From Cupriavidus sp. AU9028 (GTDB taxonomy: Bacteria > Pseudomonadota > Gammaproteobacteria > Burkholderiales > Burkholderiaceae), in NCBI RefSeq assembly GCF_019795295.1, contig NZ_JAIMCG010000004.1, forward strand, positions 248,001-312,000: a DNA stretch of 64,000 bases, given 5' to 3'. The position numbers and the translations under genes were made by a program. Position 1 is the first letter of the stretch. Each line of letters opens with the position of its first letter. Below the pieces are notes generated by a model. It saw nothing but the letters and a program-made list of their open reading frames with translations, was not told the DNA's origin and searched no databases. Below are positions 36,199 through 45,564 of the stretch, one piece after another.

Positions 36199-37326
36199 CT
36201 ACAGCGCGCGGGCGATCAGGATCTTCTGGATGTCGCTGGTGCCCTCATAGATCTGGCACACGCGCACGTCGCGATAGATCCGCTCGACGGGGAAGTCGCT
36301 GACGTAGCCGTAGCCGCCGAACACCTGGATCGCGTCGGAGCAAACCCGCTCGGCCATTTCGCTGGCGGTCAGCTTGGCCATCGCGGCCTCCTTCAGGCAC
36401 GGCCTGCCCGCGTCCTTCAGCGCGGCGGCGTGCCAGATCATCTGGCGTGCCACCTCGATGCGGGTCGCCATCTCGGCCAGGCGGAACTGCACCGCCTGAT
36501 GCTCGAACAGCGGCTTGCCGAAGCTCTCGCGCTCCCTCGCGTACGCCAGAGCCGCGTCGAACGCCGCGCGGGCCATGCCGACGCTTTGCGCGGCGATGCC
36601 GATGCGGCCGCCCTCCAGGCCGGACAGCGCCATCCGGTAACCGGCGCCCTCCTCGCCCAGCAGGTTCGCAACCGGCACGCGGCAGTCTTCGAAGACGATC
36701 TGCGCGGTGTCCGACGAGTGCTGCCCGAGCTTGTCCTCCAGCCGGGCGACGACATAGCCCGGCGTGTCGGTCGGTACCAGGAAGGCGCTGATGCCGCGCT
36801 TGCCCGCCGACTTGTCGGTCACGGCCATCACGATCGCCACGTCGGCGTGCTTGCCGCTGGTGATGAACTGCTTGACGCCGTTCAGCACGTAGTGATCGCC
36901 GTCGAGGCGGGCCGTGGTGCGCAACGCCGACGCATCGGAACCGACGTGCGGCTCCGTCAGGCAGAACGCGCCGAGCATCTCGCCGCGCGCGAGCGGCACC
37001 AGCCACTGCTGTTTCTGCGCCTCGCTGGCATACGCCATCAGCATGCTGCACACCGGGCAGTTGTTGACGCTGATGACCGTCGAGGTGCCGCCGTCGCCAG
37101 CCGCGATCTCTTCGAGAATCAGCGCGAGCGACAGGTAGTCCAGTCCCGCGCCGCCGTACTCCTCCGGCACGGCCACGCCATAGGTGCCCAGCGCGGCGAG
37201 CTGGCGGTGCACCTCGGCCGGAAAGGTCTTGTCGCGATCCCAGGCGGCGGCCTGCGGTGCGATGACGTTCTGCGCGAACTCGCGCACCGCATCGCGGATC
37301 ATCTCCTGCTCGGGTGTCAGCAGCAT
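36199..37326 (-). CDS. Short-chain acyl-CoA dehydrogenase
   Basis: FAD-dependent acyl-CoA dehydrogenase of 375 residues. It has LTEPHVGSDASALRT (FAD/substrate loop), the ITSGKHADVAIVMAVTD strand, and a C-terminal YEGTSDIQKILIARAL in which Glu of YEGT is the catalytic base position of the butyryl-CoA type. This differs from the isovaleryl-CoA dehydrogenase at 41955-43136, so the cluster holds two acyl-CoA dehydrogenases with different base positions. It may act on butyryl- or 2-methyl-branched CoA esters. Confidence 0.94.
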   Translation of the reverse strand: MLLTPEQEMIRDAVREFAQNVIAPQAAAWDRDKTFPAEVHRQLAALGTYGVAVPEEYGGAGLDYLSLALILEEIAAGDGGTSTVISVNNCPVCSMLMAYASEAQKQQWLVPLARGEMLGAFCLTEPHVGSDASALRTTARLDGDHYVLNGVKQFITSGKHADVAIVMAVTDKSAGKRGISAFLVPTDTPGYVVARLEDKLGQHSSDTAQIVFEDCRVPVANLLGEEGAGYRMALSGLEGGRIGIAAQSVGMARAAFDAALAYARERESFGKPLFEHQAVQFRLAEMATRIEVARQMIWHAAALKDAGRPCLKEAAMAKLTASEMAERVCSDAIQVFGGYGYVSDFPVERIYRDVRVCQIYEGTSDIQKILIARAL

Positions 37327-37333
37327 GGCGTCC

Positions 37334-38014
37334 TCACCAGGGCAATACCGCGCCGTCGTAACTGCGGAAGGTGCCGTTGTCGTCCCGCTTCGCGTCGGCC
37401 AGCACGCGCCGCATGCCGGCCACGCTTTGCTGCGCAGTCAGGTCCGCCTCGGAGCCGCCCATGTCGGTGCGTACCCACCCTGGGTGCAACGCCAGGCAGG
37501 TGGCGCGCCGCGCGTCGAGCGACACCGCCTTGAGCGCCGCATTCACGGCCGCCTTGCTGACCCGGTACATCCAGCTGCGGTTGCTCTCCATCGCGCCGAT
37601 GCTGCCCATGCGCGAGGACAATACCGCCAGCACGCCGCCCTTGCCGCCGCGCCCGCTCTCCACGAACGGCAGCACCAGCGGCAGCGCCATCATCGGGCCG
37701 TAGACGTTGGCATGCATCACGGCGTCGAAGTCGTCCACCGATACCGGCTGCGCGCCCTCGGTACGCGGGCCGATCACGCCGGCGTTGTAGATCGCCACGT
37801 CGAAGGTTTCGCCGTCGATGGACCAGCCGAGGCCGGCGACCTCGCCGGCTTCGCTCAGGTCCACCCGGTGGGTCTCCGCGCCCAGCGCGTGCAGCGCCGC
37901 CAGGCCCTGATCGCTGCGGGCGGTGGCGACCACCCGCCAGCCATCGGCGCGGTACTGCCGGACAAACTCCAGGCCGATGCCGCGCGAGGCACCGAGAATG
38001 AGTGCGGTAGGCAT
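37334..38014 (-). CDS. Short-chain dehydrogenase/reductase
   Basis: Classical SDR fold, 226 residues. Cofactor loop LILGASRGIGLEF, YNAGVI strand, SSRMGS with the catalytic Ser, and Y-x-x-x-K in YRVSKAAVNAAL; LHPGWVRTDMGG follows. It resembles the short C-factor/carbonyl-reductase-like SDRs. Seven bases separate its stop from the acyl-CoA dehydrogenase gene start, so it is in the same unit. Substrate unknown. Confidence 0.93.
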   Translation of the reverse strand: MPTALILGASRGIGLEFVRQYRADGWRVVATARSDQGLAALHALGAETHRVDLSEAGEVAGLGWSIDGETFDVAIYNAGVIGPRTEGAQPVSVDDFDAVMHANVYGPMMALPLVLPFVESGRGGKGGVLAVLSSRMGSIGAMESNRSWMYRVSKAAVNAALKAVSLDARRATCLALHPGWVRTDMGGSEADLTAQQSVAGMRRVLADAKRDDNGTFRSYDGAVLPW

Positions 38015-38042
38015 GCTGTGCTCCTGTGGTCGTGAACGCGCG

Positions 38043-39224
38043 TCAGACCAGTTCGATGCCGACTGCCGTGCCTTCGCCGCCGCCGATGCACAGGCTCGCC
38101 ACGCCGCGCTTGCCGCCGGTCGCGCGCAGTGCGCCGATCAGCGTGGTCATGATGCGCGCGCCGGAGGCGCCGATCGGATGGCCCAGCGCGCAGGCGCCGC
38201 CGTGGATGTTGACCTTCTCGCGCGGAATCTTCAGCTCGTGCATCGCGGCCATCGGCACCACCGCGAACGCCTCGTTGATCTCGAACAGGTCGACGCTGTC
38301 ACTGGTCCAGTCCAGCTTGCGATAGAGCTTCGCGATCGCCTCGACCGGCGCGGTGGTGAACCAGCCCGGTGCCTGCGCGTGGGAGGTGTGGCCCAGCATG
38401 CGCGCGAGCGGCTGCAGACCCAGCTTGTTGGCGGTGGATTCGCGCATCATCACCAGCGCCGCCGCGCCGTCGTTGATCGACGACGACGAGGCCGCGGTGA
38501 TCGTGCCGTCCTTGGCGAACGCGGGCTTGAGCGAGGGAATTTTCTCCACCTTGATGCGGCGCGGCCCTTCGTCGGTGTCGATGACGGTGTCGCCGCCCTT
38601 GCCCGACACGGTGACCGGCGCGATCTCCCAGCGGAAGTGGCCGTTCTCGTTGGCCTGCTGCGCGCGCCGCACGCTCTCGATGGCAAACGCGTCCTGCGCC
38701 TCGCGGGTGAAGCCGTACTTGGCGGCGCACTCCTCGCCAAAGGTACCCATGGCGCGGCCCTTGTCGTAGGCGTCCTCCAGGCCGTCGAGCATCATGTGGT
38801 CGTAGATCATCGCGTGGCCGATACGGTAGCCGCCGCGTCCCTTGGGAATCAGGTAGGGGGCATTGGTCATGCTCTCCATGCCGCCTGCCACCGCAATCTC
38901 GAAGGAGCCGGCGATCAGGCCGTCGTAGACCGTCATGGCCGCACGCATGCCGGAACCGCACATCTTGTTGACCGTGGTGGCGGCAACGGACAGCGGCAGC
39001 CCGGCGCCAAGGGCGGCCTGCCGCGCGGGCGCCTGCCCCTGACCGGCCGACAGCACGTTGCCGAACACCACTTCCTCGATCTGCCCGGGCTGCAGGCCCG
39101 CGCGCTCGACCGCCGCGCGGATGGCGGCCGCGCCCAGCTGGGGAGCGGTGAGGCTGGCGAACTCGCCCTGGAAGGCGGCCATCGGGGTGCGGGCCGCGGA
39201 TACGATGACGATGGGGTCTTGCAT
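38043..39224 (-). CDS. Acetyl-CoA C-acetyltransferase (thiolase)
   Basis: Thiolase of 393 residues, typical of biosynthetic/acetoacetyl-CoA thiolases. Nucleophile Cys in VNKMCGSGMRAAM, His in GGACALGHPIGASGAR and the second Cys in SLCIGGGEGTA are in place. In this cluster it would split acetoacetyl-CoA, the activated product of leucine breakdown, into two acetyl-CoA; a PHB-type role is also possible. Preceded by a carbonic anhydrase gene and a hairpin-rich spacer. Confidence 0.95.
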   Translation of the reverse strand: MQDPIVIVSAARTPMAAFQGEFASLTAPQLGAAAIRAAVERAGLQPGQIEEVVFGNVLSAGQGQAPARQAALGAGLPLSVAATTVNKMCGSGMRAAMTVYDGLIAGSFEIAVAGGMESMTNAPYLIPKGRGGYRIGHAMIYDHMMLDGLEDAYDKGRAMGTFGEECAAKYGFTREAQDAFAIESVRRAQQANENGHFRWEIAPVTVSGKGGDTVIDTDEGPRRIKVEKIPSLKPAFAKDGTITAASSSSINDGAAALVMMRESTANKLGLQPLARMLGHTSHAQAPGWFTTAPVEAIAKLYRKLDWTSDSVDLFEINEAFAVVPMAAMHELKIPREKVNIHGGACALGHPIGASGARIMTTLIGALRATGGKRGVASLCIGGGEGTAVGIELV

Positions 39225-39283
39225 TTCGGTCTCCTTGCTGCGGACGTGCAGTCGCGCCAGTGGTTCATTTCCCTCTCCCCAGG

Positions 39284-39310
39284 CCCCTCTCCCGCGGGGC
39301 AGGAGAGGGG
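39284..39310. repeat. CCCCTCTCC hairpin (REP-like element)
   Basis: CCCCTCTCC (39284-39292) and GGAGAGGGG (39302-39310) pair fully around a 9-base loop, within a longer run of CCCTCTCCCC-type sequence from 39269. It lies just after the carbonic anhydrase stop. There is no T-run. It may stabilise the mRNA end or be one copy of a dispersed repeat. Confidence 0.6.
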
Positions 39311-39317
39311 AGGAAAG

Positions 39318-39992
39318 TCAGGGCTTGCGGTTCGCCGTATGGGTTTCGCCGTACTGCCGATACGCCGCCTCCAGCTGCGCGTGCAGTTCGTCGTTGTTGC
39401 TCGCCGCCATGCCCAGGTCGCGCAGCAGGCCGTCCGAGACGCCGTAGATCCAGCCGTGCACGGTCACTTCCTGGCCGCGAGCCCACGCGTCCTGCAGCAC
39501 CGTGGTCTGGCACACGTTGTTGACCTGCTCGATCACGTTCAGCTCGCACAGCCGTGCGTGCGCGTCTTCCTCGCGCAGGACCGTGCCCAGGTAGGTGTCA
39601 TGCTTGTCGGCCACGTCGCGCACATGGCGCAGCCAGTTGTCGACCAGGCCAATGCGCTCGCGCTTGAGCGCGACCTTGACGCCGCCGCAGCCGTAGTGGC
39701 CGACCACGGTGATATGGCGGACCTTCAGCACCTCGACGGCAAACTGGATCACCGACAGCGCATTCAGGTCGCTGTGCGCGATCACGTTGGCGACGTTGCG
39801 GTGGACGAACACCTCGCCCGGCGCGAGACCGAGAATCTGGTTGGCCGGCACGCGCGAATCGGAGCAGCCGATCCACAGGTATTCGGGCGCCTGCTGGTTG
39901 GCCAGTCCGGTGAAGAAAGTCGGGTCCTCGGCGTTGACGCGATCGACCCACTCCCGATTGTTGCGGAACAGCTGTGCAATGGCGTCAGTCAT
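39318..39992 (-). CDS. can: Beta-class carbonic anhydrase
   Basis: Zinc enzyme interconverting CO2 and bicarbonate, 224 residues from ATG 39992 behind AAGGAGG. Zinc ligands are in [14 protein letters not shown] (Cys, then Asp-Arg pair) and [14 protein letters not shown] (His and Cys). The 4-base overlap with aceK couples their translation. In this setting it could provide bicarbonate for methylcrotonyl-CoA carboxylase; that is inference, as carbonic anhydrase is also generally needed. Confidence 0.96.
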   Translation of the reverse strand: MTDAIAQLFRNNREWVDRVNAEDPTFFTGLANQQAPEYLWIGCSDSRVPANQILGLAPGEVFVHRNVANVIAHSDLNALSVIQFAVEVLKVRHITVVGHYGCGGVKVALKRERIGLVDNWLRHVRDVADKHDTYLGTVLREEDAHARLCELNVIEQVNNVCQTTVLQDAWARGQEVTVHGWIYGVSDGLLRDLGMAASNNDELHAQLEAAYRQYGETHTANRKP

Positions 39993-41803
39993 GCCGCCCT
40001 CCTTGCTGGGGATTGGACCGGGTTGCGGCCGTAACGGTGGATGAATCGTTCTGAAGCATCGTAAGCATAGAAATCGTGGACATGCCCCGCCTGCAGCCGG
40101 GCCTTGTGGCCCTGCCACATGGCGGGATCGAAGATGTCAGCGTGGTGCCGCAGGAATGCGGCGCGCACGCGCGGGTCTCCCAGCAGGAAGGTGCGGTACG
40201 TCTCGGGGAAGATGTCGTGCTTGCCCACGCTGTACCAGACCTCGCCCGCCATTTCCTCCTCCTCGTTGCGCGCCTCGGGCACGCGGCGGATATTGCAATC
40301 GGTCAGATATTCGATTTCGTCGTAGTCGTAGAACACCACCCGTCCATGCCGGGTGACGCCGAAGTTCTTGTAGAGCATGTCGCCGGGGAAGATGTTCGCG
40401 GCGATCAGCTCCTTGATGGCATTGCCGTATTCGACGATGCCGTGCTCGACCTGCTCGTCGCTGCCTTCCTGCAGCCAGATGTTCAGCGGCGTCATGCGGC
40501 GCTCGATGTAGACGTGGCGCACCACGATTTCCTCGGTGCCGTCGCGCGCGCGCTGGTATTCGATCATCGACGGCGCATGCTGATGCAACTCGCGCACCAG
40601 CGCATCGTCGAAGCGCGACAGCGGGAACGCGACATCCGAATACTCGAGCGTATCGGCCATCCGCCCGACCCGGTCATGCTGCTTGACCAGCTGGTACTTG
40701 CCCTTGATCTGCTGCCGCGTGGTCTCCTTGGGTGCCGGATAGAAGTCCTTGATCACCTTGAAGACGTAGGGGTACGAGGGAAGCGTGAACACCAGCATCA
40801 CGAGGCCCCGAATGCCGGGGGCGACGATGAACTTGTCCGACGAATGCTGCAGGTGATGCAGGAAATCGCGGTAGAACAGGTTCTTGCCCTGCTTTTGCAA
40901 CCCGAGCGAGGTATAGATCTCCGCGCGCGGCTTGCGCGGCATGATGTCGCGCAGGAACGTCACGTACGCCGACGGAATCTCCATGTCGACCATGAAGTAG
41001 GCGTGCGCGAACGAGAACAGGATCAGCAGCTGCTCCTTGCGCAGCAGCACGGTATCGAGCATCAGCTTGCCGGACGGCGCGTGCACGATCGGAATCGCCA
41101 CCGGATACGTGCGCTCGCCGTTCAGCATGCGGCCGATGATGAAGGCCGTCTTGTTGCGAAAGAACAGCGACGACAGCACGTGGATCTGGAAATTCGGCGC
41201 GATCGGGAATTCGCCCAGCTCCTCGCCGATCGCGCGCACCACGTAGTCGATGTCCCTGCCCAGGTCTTCGAAGGGACGTTCCAGCTGGAAGTTGTGGACG
41301 ATGCGTTCGAAGCAATGCGCCAGGCCTTGCCGGCTGCCGGGATAGTAGGCGCGGAAGGTCGGCTTGATGGGGGACTCCTCGTTCTCGATGTACTCGGTCG
41401 AGATCGCGGGACGCAGGAAGATGAAGTCGTTGTTGAAGTACGAGCGGTGCAGGATGCGGGTGCAGACCGAATTGAAGAAGGTCTCCGCCAGCTCGGGCTG
41501 ATGATGATTGGTCAGCAGCCCGATGTAGTGCAGCTTGACCTGCTGCCAGATGCCGTCGTCGATGTTCTCGGCGTCGTATTCGTCCTGCAGGATCTCGGTG
41601 GCTTCGCGCACCCGCTCGTTGTAGAAGTCGATGCGGTCGCGCTGCATCCGTTGCAGCGCGTGCCAGTCGCCCGCCTCGAAGCGGAGCTTGGCCTGCTGCC
41701 CTACCTCGCGGAACAGCCGGTAGTGCTTGTCGAACCCGTCCAGCATGGTACGCGCCACGTCGTAAGCGATCTGCGAGGACAGCAGTTTCGGGAAGTGCGA
41801 CAT
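39989..41803 (-). CDS. aceK: Isocitrate dehydrogenase kinase/phosphatase AceK
   Basis: Bifunctional enzyme that phosphorylates isocitrate dehydrogenase to divert carbon into the glyoxylate bypass and reverses this. From ATG 41803 the product has 604 residues, close to the usual length. Recognisable stretches: regulatory N-half ([19 protein letters not shown]), then kinase core with [37 protein letters not shown] and the catalytic [14 protein letters not shown]. Presence in a leucine cluster fits growth on a substrate yielding only acetyl-CoA units, which needs the bypass. Confidence 0.97.
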   Translation of the reverse strand: MSHFPKLLSSQIAYDVARTMLDGFDKHYRLFREVGQQAKLRFEAGDWHALQRMQRDRIDFYNERVREATEILQDEYDAENIDDGIWQQVKLHYIGLLTNHHQPELAETFFNSVCTRILHRSYFNNDFIFLRPAISTEYIENEESPIKPTFRAYYPGSRQGLAHCFERIVHNFQLERPFEDLGRDIDYVVRAIGEELGEFPIAPNFQIHVLSSLFFRNKTAFIIGRMLNGERTYPVAIPIVHAPSGKLMLDTVLLRKEQLLILFSFAHAYFMVDMEIPSAYVTFLRDIMPRKPRAEIYTSLGLQKQGKNLFYRDFLHHLQHSSDKFIVAPGIRGLVMLVFTLPSYPYVFKVIKDFYPAPKETTRQQIKGKYQLVKQHDRVGRMADTLEYSDVAFPLSRFDDALVRELHQHAPSMIEYQRARDGTEEIVVRHVYIERRMTPLNIWLQEGSDEQVEHGIVEYGNAIKELIAANIFPGDMLYKNFGVTRHGRVVFYDYDEIEYLTDCNIRRVPEARNEEEEMAGEVWYSVGKHDIFPETYRTFLLGDPRVRAAFLRHHADIFDPAMWQGHKARLQAGHVHDFYAYDASERFIHRYGRNPVQSPARRAA

Positions 41804-41954
41804 GGTTCGGCGTGGCGATGAGGTGAAGGCTCTGCTTGCGGGGGCGGGGACGGCCGGACGTGCAAGCAGCCCGGCCGCTCCTGGGCAATTGTAAGCGTTT
41901 CCGCCCGAGGGCCGCTGGCGGCGGACCCGCCACGCGCCCCTTTCGGCCGGTCGT

Positions 41955-43136
41955 TTACATGGTCTCGGCGAACAGCTCCCGGCCAATCAGCATGCGGCGG
42001 ATTTCCGACGTGCCGGCGCCGATTTCGTACAGCTTGGCGTCGCGCCACAGCCGGCCCACCGGATACTCGTTGATGTAGCCATTGCCGCCCAGGATCTGCA
42101 CCGCCTCGCCTGCCATCCAGGTCGCCTTCTCGGCGGTGTAGAGGATCACGGCCGCGCAGTCCTTGCGGACCTGGCGCACATGCTCGCTGCCCAGCGAATC
42201 GAGGTTCTTGCCGACCGTGTACAGATAGCTGCGCGCTGCCTGCAGCGTGGTGTACATGTCCGCCACCTTGCCCTGGATCAGCTGGAATTCGCCGATGCTC
42301 TGGCCGAACTGCTTGCGGTCATGGATATAGGGCGTGACGACGTCCATGCACGCCTGCATGATGCCGACCGGGCCGCCCGAGAGCACCGCGCGCTCGTAGT
42401 CCAGACCGCTCATCAGCACCCTGGCGCCGCCATTTTCCGCGCCCAGCACGTTCTCGGCCGGCACTTCGACGTCCTGGAACACCAGCTCGCCGGTATGCGA
42501 GCCGCGCATCCCGAGCTTGTCCAGCTTCTGCGCGACCGAGAAGCCCTTCATGCCCTTCTCGACGATAAAGGCCGTCATGCCGCGCGCGCCCAGCTCCGGT
42601 TCGGTCTTGGCGTAGACCACCAGCACGTCGCAATCCGGCCCGTTGGTGATCCACATCTTGGTGCCGTTGAGCACGTAGCGGTCGCCGCGGCGCTCGGCGC
42701 GCAGCTTCATGCTGACGACATCCGACCCCGCATTCGGCTCGCTCATCGCCAGCGCGCCGATCCACTCGCCGGACACCAGTTTGGGCAGATACCGTGCCTT
42801 CTGCTCCGGGGTGCCGTTGCGGTGGATCTGGTTGACGCACAGGTTGGAGTGCGCGCCGTAGGACAGGCCGACCGAGGCCGAGGCCCGGCTGATCTCCTCC
42901 ATCGCCACCATATGGGCGAGGTAGCCCATGTTGGCGCCGCCGTATTCCTCGGCCACGGTAATGCCGAGCACGCCGAGATCGCCCATCTTCTTCCAGGCGT
43001 CCATCGGGAACTGGTCGGTGCGGTCGATCTCGGCGGCACGCGGCGCCAGTTCCGCCTGCGCCCAGGCCTGAACCGACTCCCGCAGCATGTCGATGTCGTC
43101 GCCAAGGTCGAATTTCAGGCCAGGCAATGCAGTCAT
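41955..43136 (-). CDS. liuA: Isovaleryl-CoA dehydrogenase
   Basis: First committed step of leucine degradation after branched-chain keto acid oxidation: isovaleryl-CoA to 3-methylcrotonyl-CoA, FAD-dependent. ATG 43136 has GAGGAG upstream; 393 residues. The catalytic Glu is in the IVD-type position ([16 protein letters not shown]), and the usual C-terminal base position is Gly ([12 protein letters not shown]), the diagnostic swap of isovaleryl-CoA dehydrogenases. [15 protein letters not shown] and [17 protein letters not shown] match the family. A LiuR-type palindrome lies about 100 bases upstream. Confidence 0.97.
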   Translation of the reverse strand: MTALPGLKFDLGDDIDMLRESVQAWAQAELAPRAAEIDRTDQFPMDAWKKMGDLGVLGITVAEEYGGANMGYLAHMVAMEEISRASASVGLSYGAHSNLCVNQIHRNGTPEQKARYLPKLVSGEWIGALAMSEPNAGSDVVSMKLRAERRGDRYVLNGTKMWITNGPDCDVLVVYAKTEPELGARGMTAFIVEKGMKGFSVAQKLDKLGMRGSHTGELVFQDVEVPAENVLGAENGGARVLMSGLDYERAVLSGGPVGIMQACMDVVTPYIHDRKQFGQSIGEFQLIQGKVADMYTTLQAARSYLYTVGKNLDSLGSEHVRQVRKDCAAVILYTAEKATWMAGEAVQILGGNGYINEYPVGRLWRDAKLYEIGAGTSEIRRMLIGRELFAETM

Positions 43137-43239
43137 GGTGGTCTCCTCTGCAGTGGATTGCGCCAGCGGCCGCGCCGTTGCCCCGCTTTGCCGCAGCAAC
43201 GCGGGCCGGCGTCAGGGCGGGCTTCGTTGGGCTATTTTA

Positions 43240-43261
43240 TTGACGTTTACGTAAACGTCAA
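43240..43261 (-). promoter_or_regulatory. LiuR operator upstream of liuA
   Basis: Perfect 22-bp palindrome with halves TTGACGTTTAC and GTAAACGTCAA, 104 bases before the liuA ATG. A near-copy lies at 43919-43940 on the other side of the MerR gene. Such TTACGTTTACGTAA-like palindromes are the known LiuR site type in proteobacteria. Confidence 0.85.
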
Positions 43262-43316
43262 CACGTGGTTCGATGGGAAGCGGCGCGTCAGGCACTGGGG
43301 CCGCGCTTTCCGTGGG

Positions 43317-43844
43317 TCAGCGCACGCGCCGCACCGCAGACTGGCTTTCGGTACCCGATGCATCGGTGCGGGCGTGCTCCTCCAGCAGCGCCCGGCATTG
43401 CCGCTCGTGCTGCTCGATTTCCGCCAGCTGCGCCTGCAGGTCTTCCATCTGGCGCTCCAGCACGCGCCGGTGCTGGGCCAGCGAGGCAAGGAAGCGTTCC
43501 AGCTGCGGCGCCGTATCGCGCGGCGACTCGTACAGGTCAAGAATCTCCCGGATCTCGTTCAGCGTCAGCCCGAGCCGCTTGCCGCGCAGCGTCAGGCGCA
43601 GGCGGGTGCGCTGCCTCCCGTTATAGACGCGCTGCCGGCCGCCCGATCCCACCCGGGCGGGGGACAGCAGGCCCTGGTCCTCGTAGAAGCGGATCGCGCG
43701 TGGCGTGATATCGAACTCACGGGCCAGTTCCGCGATGGTGTAGGTGGCGCCGCCCTGCCCGGCCGCGCCGCCGCTCTCCGCGGGGGTGGAGTCCGGCTGG
43801 CCGGGGGTGTCCGGCGTCGCGCAGGTCGCTGGGGATACGGTCAT
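43317..43844 (-). CDS. liuR: MerR-family regulator of leucine degradation, LiuR
   Basis: DNA-binding regulator, 175 residues from ATG 43844. The N-terminal 35 residues are Pro/Thr/Ser-rich and likely disordered. The MerR domain follows (YTIAELAREFDITPRAIRFYEDQGLLSPARVG) and then a long coiled coil (RRVLERQMEDLQAQLAEIEQHERQ). There is no Cys-rich metal-binding tail, as expected for LiuR, which senses a leucine-pathway CoA intermediate rather than a metal. The gene lies between two LiuR-type palindromes and directly upstream of liuA. Autoregulation is likely. Confidence 0.92.
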   Translation of the reverse strand: MTVSPATCATPDTPGQPDSTPAESGGAAGQGGATYTIAELAREFDITPRAIRFYEDQGLLSPARVGSGGRQRVYNGRQRTRLRLTLRGKRLGLTLNEIREILDLYESPRDTAPQLERFLASLAQHRRVLERQMEDLQAQLAEIEQHERQCRALLEEHARTDASGTESQSAVRRVR

Positions 43845-43918
43845 GAGGCAGGGCAAAAAAGGAACGGACGTTCGATACGCCGCGGGATTTGGCTTAAGAT
43901 GGCGGAAAGCCCGCCGAA

Positions 43919-43940
43919 TTGACGTTTACGTTAGCGTCAA
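43919..43940. promoter_or_regulatory. Second LiuR operator, between liuR and an MBL gene
   Basis: Halves TTGACGTTTAC and GTTAGCGTCAA; two mismatches from the perfect site at 43240-43261. It sits in the divergent gap, 75 bases before the liuR ATG and 134 before the MBL ATG, so it could control both. Confidence 0.8.
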
Positions 43941-44074
43941 CTTCGCCAACAGGCAATCCCGAGGAGGCGATTCCCGGCCACGCCTTGCAAAGAGGCGGGC
44001 CGGCCCGCCTAGCCGCAACCCGTACGAGAAGGTCCGCAGCCGCGCTGCCCAGACCTCGCCAGGAGAGACACCCC

Positions 44075-45151
44075 ATGAACGCCCTCGAACACCAGCTCCA
44101 GTATCCCTACGGCGAGCAGATGCCCGCGCCCGGCACCCGCCAGGAAGTGGCGCCCGGCGTCTGGTGGCTGCGCATGCCGCTGCCGTTCGCCCTGGACCAT
44201 ATCAACCTGTGGCTGGTGCGCGACCGCATAGAGGGCCGGGACGGCTGGACGGTGATCGACTGCGGCATTACTGACGACACCATCAAGACGCATTGGGAGA
44301 CGATCTTCGCCAACGGGCTGGACGGCTTGCCGGTGCTGCGCGTGCTGGTCACCCACTGCCATCCCGATCACGTCGGCCTCGCGCACTGGTTGTGCGAGCG
44401 CTGGGGCGTGCGGCTGTGGATGAGCCTGGGCGACTACATGAGCGCGCGGGTGATGGGTGGGGGCAACGGCGTGGGATCGAACGCCGGCGGCGACTTCGCC
44501 GCCAGCCACTTCGCCCGCCACGGCCTGAACGATCCGGACAGCCTGGAGAAGCTGCGCGCGCGCCGCAGCTACTATTCGACGCTGGTGCCGGCGCTGCCGA
44601 CGCAATACCGGCGGCTGATGGAGGGCGACATCGTCGTCATGGGCGACGATCCGGCGGCGTCCCGCTGGCGGGTCATCACCGGCTTCGGCCATGCGCCGGA
44701 ACACGTCGCGCTGTTCAACGCCGAGCGCCAGGTACTGATCTCCGGCGACATGGTGCTGCCGCGGATCTCGACCAACGTCAGCGTGTTCGACATGGAGCCG
44801 GAGGCGAACCCGCTGGCGCTGTACCTGAGCTCGCTGCGCCGCTACGAGGAACTGCCGGAGGCCACGCTGGTGCTGCCGTCGCACGGCCGCCCCTTCCGCA
44901 ACCTGCATACGCGGCTGCGGCAGCTGCATGAGCACCATGCCGAGCGACTGGCGGAAACCCTGGAAGCCTGCGCGGGGAAACCGTGCAGCGCCCACGACAT
45001 CGTCGGCGTGATGTTCCGCCGCCAGTTCGACATCCACCAGATGACCTTCGCCATGGGCGAGGCGTTGGCGCACCTGCATCTGCTGTGGCACGATGGCCGG
45101 CTGCAGCGGCAGACCGATGACGACGGCGTGATCCGCTTCCGCGCGGCCTGA
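44075..45151 (+). CDS. MBL-fold metallo-hydrolase in the LiuR regulon
   Basis: A 358-residue hydrolase from ATG 44075 with AGGAGAGA upstream. Metal motif THCHPDHVGLAH; further ligands in GFGHAPEHVALF, ISGDMVLPRISTN and LPSHGRPFRN; a C-terminal winged helical domain follows (LHLLWHDGRLQRQ). It may be a thioesterase- or glyoxalase-like enzyme. The divergent LiuR box suggests that it serves acyl-CoA or acid metabolism with the leucine genes; this is inference. Confidence 0.9.
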   Translation: MNALEHQLQYPYGEQMPAPGTRQEVAPGVWWLRMPLPFALDHINLWLVRDRIEGRDGWTVIDCGITDDTIKTHWETIFANGLDGLPVLRVLVTHCHPDHVGLAHWLCERWGVRLWMSLGDYMSARVMGGGNGVGSNAGGDFAASHFARHGLNDPDSLEKLRARRSYYSTLVPALPTQYRRLMEGDIVVMGDDPAASRWRVITGFGHAPEHVALFNAERQVLISGDMVLPRISTNVSVFDMEPEANPLALYLSSLRRYEELPEATLVLPSHGRPFRNLHTRLRQLHEHHAERLAETLEACAGKPCSAHDIVGVMFRRQFDIHQMTFAMGEALAHLHLLWHDGRLQRQTDDDGVIRFRAA

Positions 45152-45207
45152 CCGCCCCTTCCTCTGTCGCCTTCTCGCTCGCTTTCTCGCTCGCTTCGGG
45201 ATCCGCC

Positions 45208-45564
45208 ATGGCGTCCGACACTGTCTTTGCGCAAACCCCTGCCCCACCGTACTACGCGGTGATCTTCACCTCCACCCGCACGCCCGCCACGGCCGATGAC
45301 GGCTATGGCGCGGCGGCGCAGCGCATGGTCGAACTGGCCAGCGGCATGCCGGGATTCCTCGGCGTGGAATCGGTGCGCGACGGCAGCGCGCCGGGGGCGC
45401 CCGGCATCACCGTCTCCTACTGGCAAAGCCTGGACGCGATTGCCGCCTGGCGTGCGCATGCCGAGCATGTCCAGGCACGCAACCGGGGGCGCGAACGCTG
45501 GTACGACGGTTTCCAGCTGCGCATCTGCAAGGTGGAGCGCGCCTACGGGTTCTCGCGCGACTGA
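45208..45564 (+). CDS. Antibiotic biosynthesis monooxygenase (ABM) domain protein
   Basis: Small alpha/beta-barrel protein of 118 residues, probably a dimer. It shows AVIFTSTRTPATADDGYGAAAQRMVELAS, GFLGVESVRD and ITVSYWQSLDAIAAWRAHAEH, matching the ABM family, which includes heme- or quinone-acting enzymes and many proteins of unknown role. It follows the MBL gene by 56 bases on the same strand. Its last 22 bases overlap the convergent LysR gene. Confidence 0.88.
   Translation: MASDTVFAQTPAPPYYAVIFTSTRTPATADDGYGAAAQRMVELASGMPGFLGVESVRDGSAPGAPGITVSYWQSLDAIAAWRAHAEHVQARNRGRERWYDGFQLRICKVERAYGFSRD

Noticed and set aside
39269-39310. The CCCTCTCCCC-rich hairpin as a rho-independent terminator
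   Set aside because: It has a good stem but no T-run on either strand, so it is listed as a repeat only.
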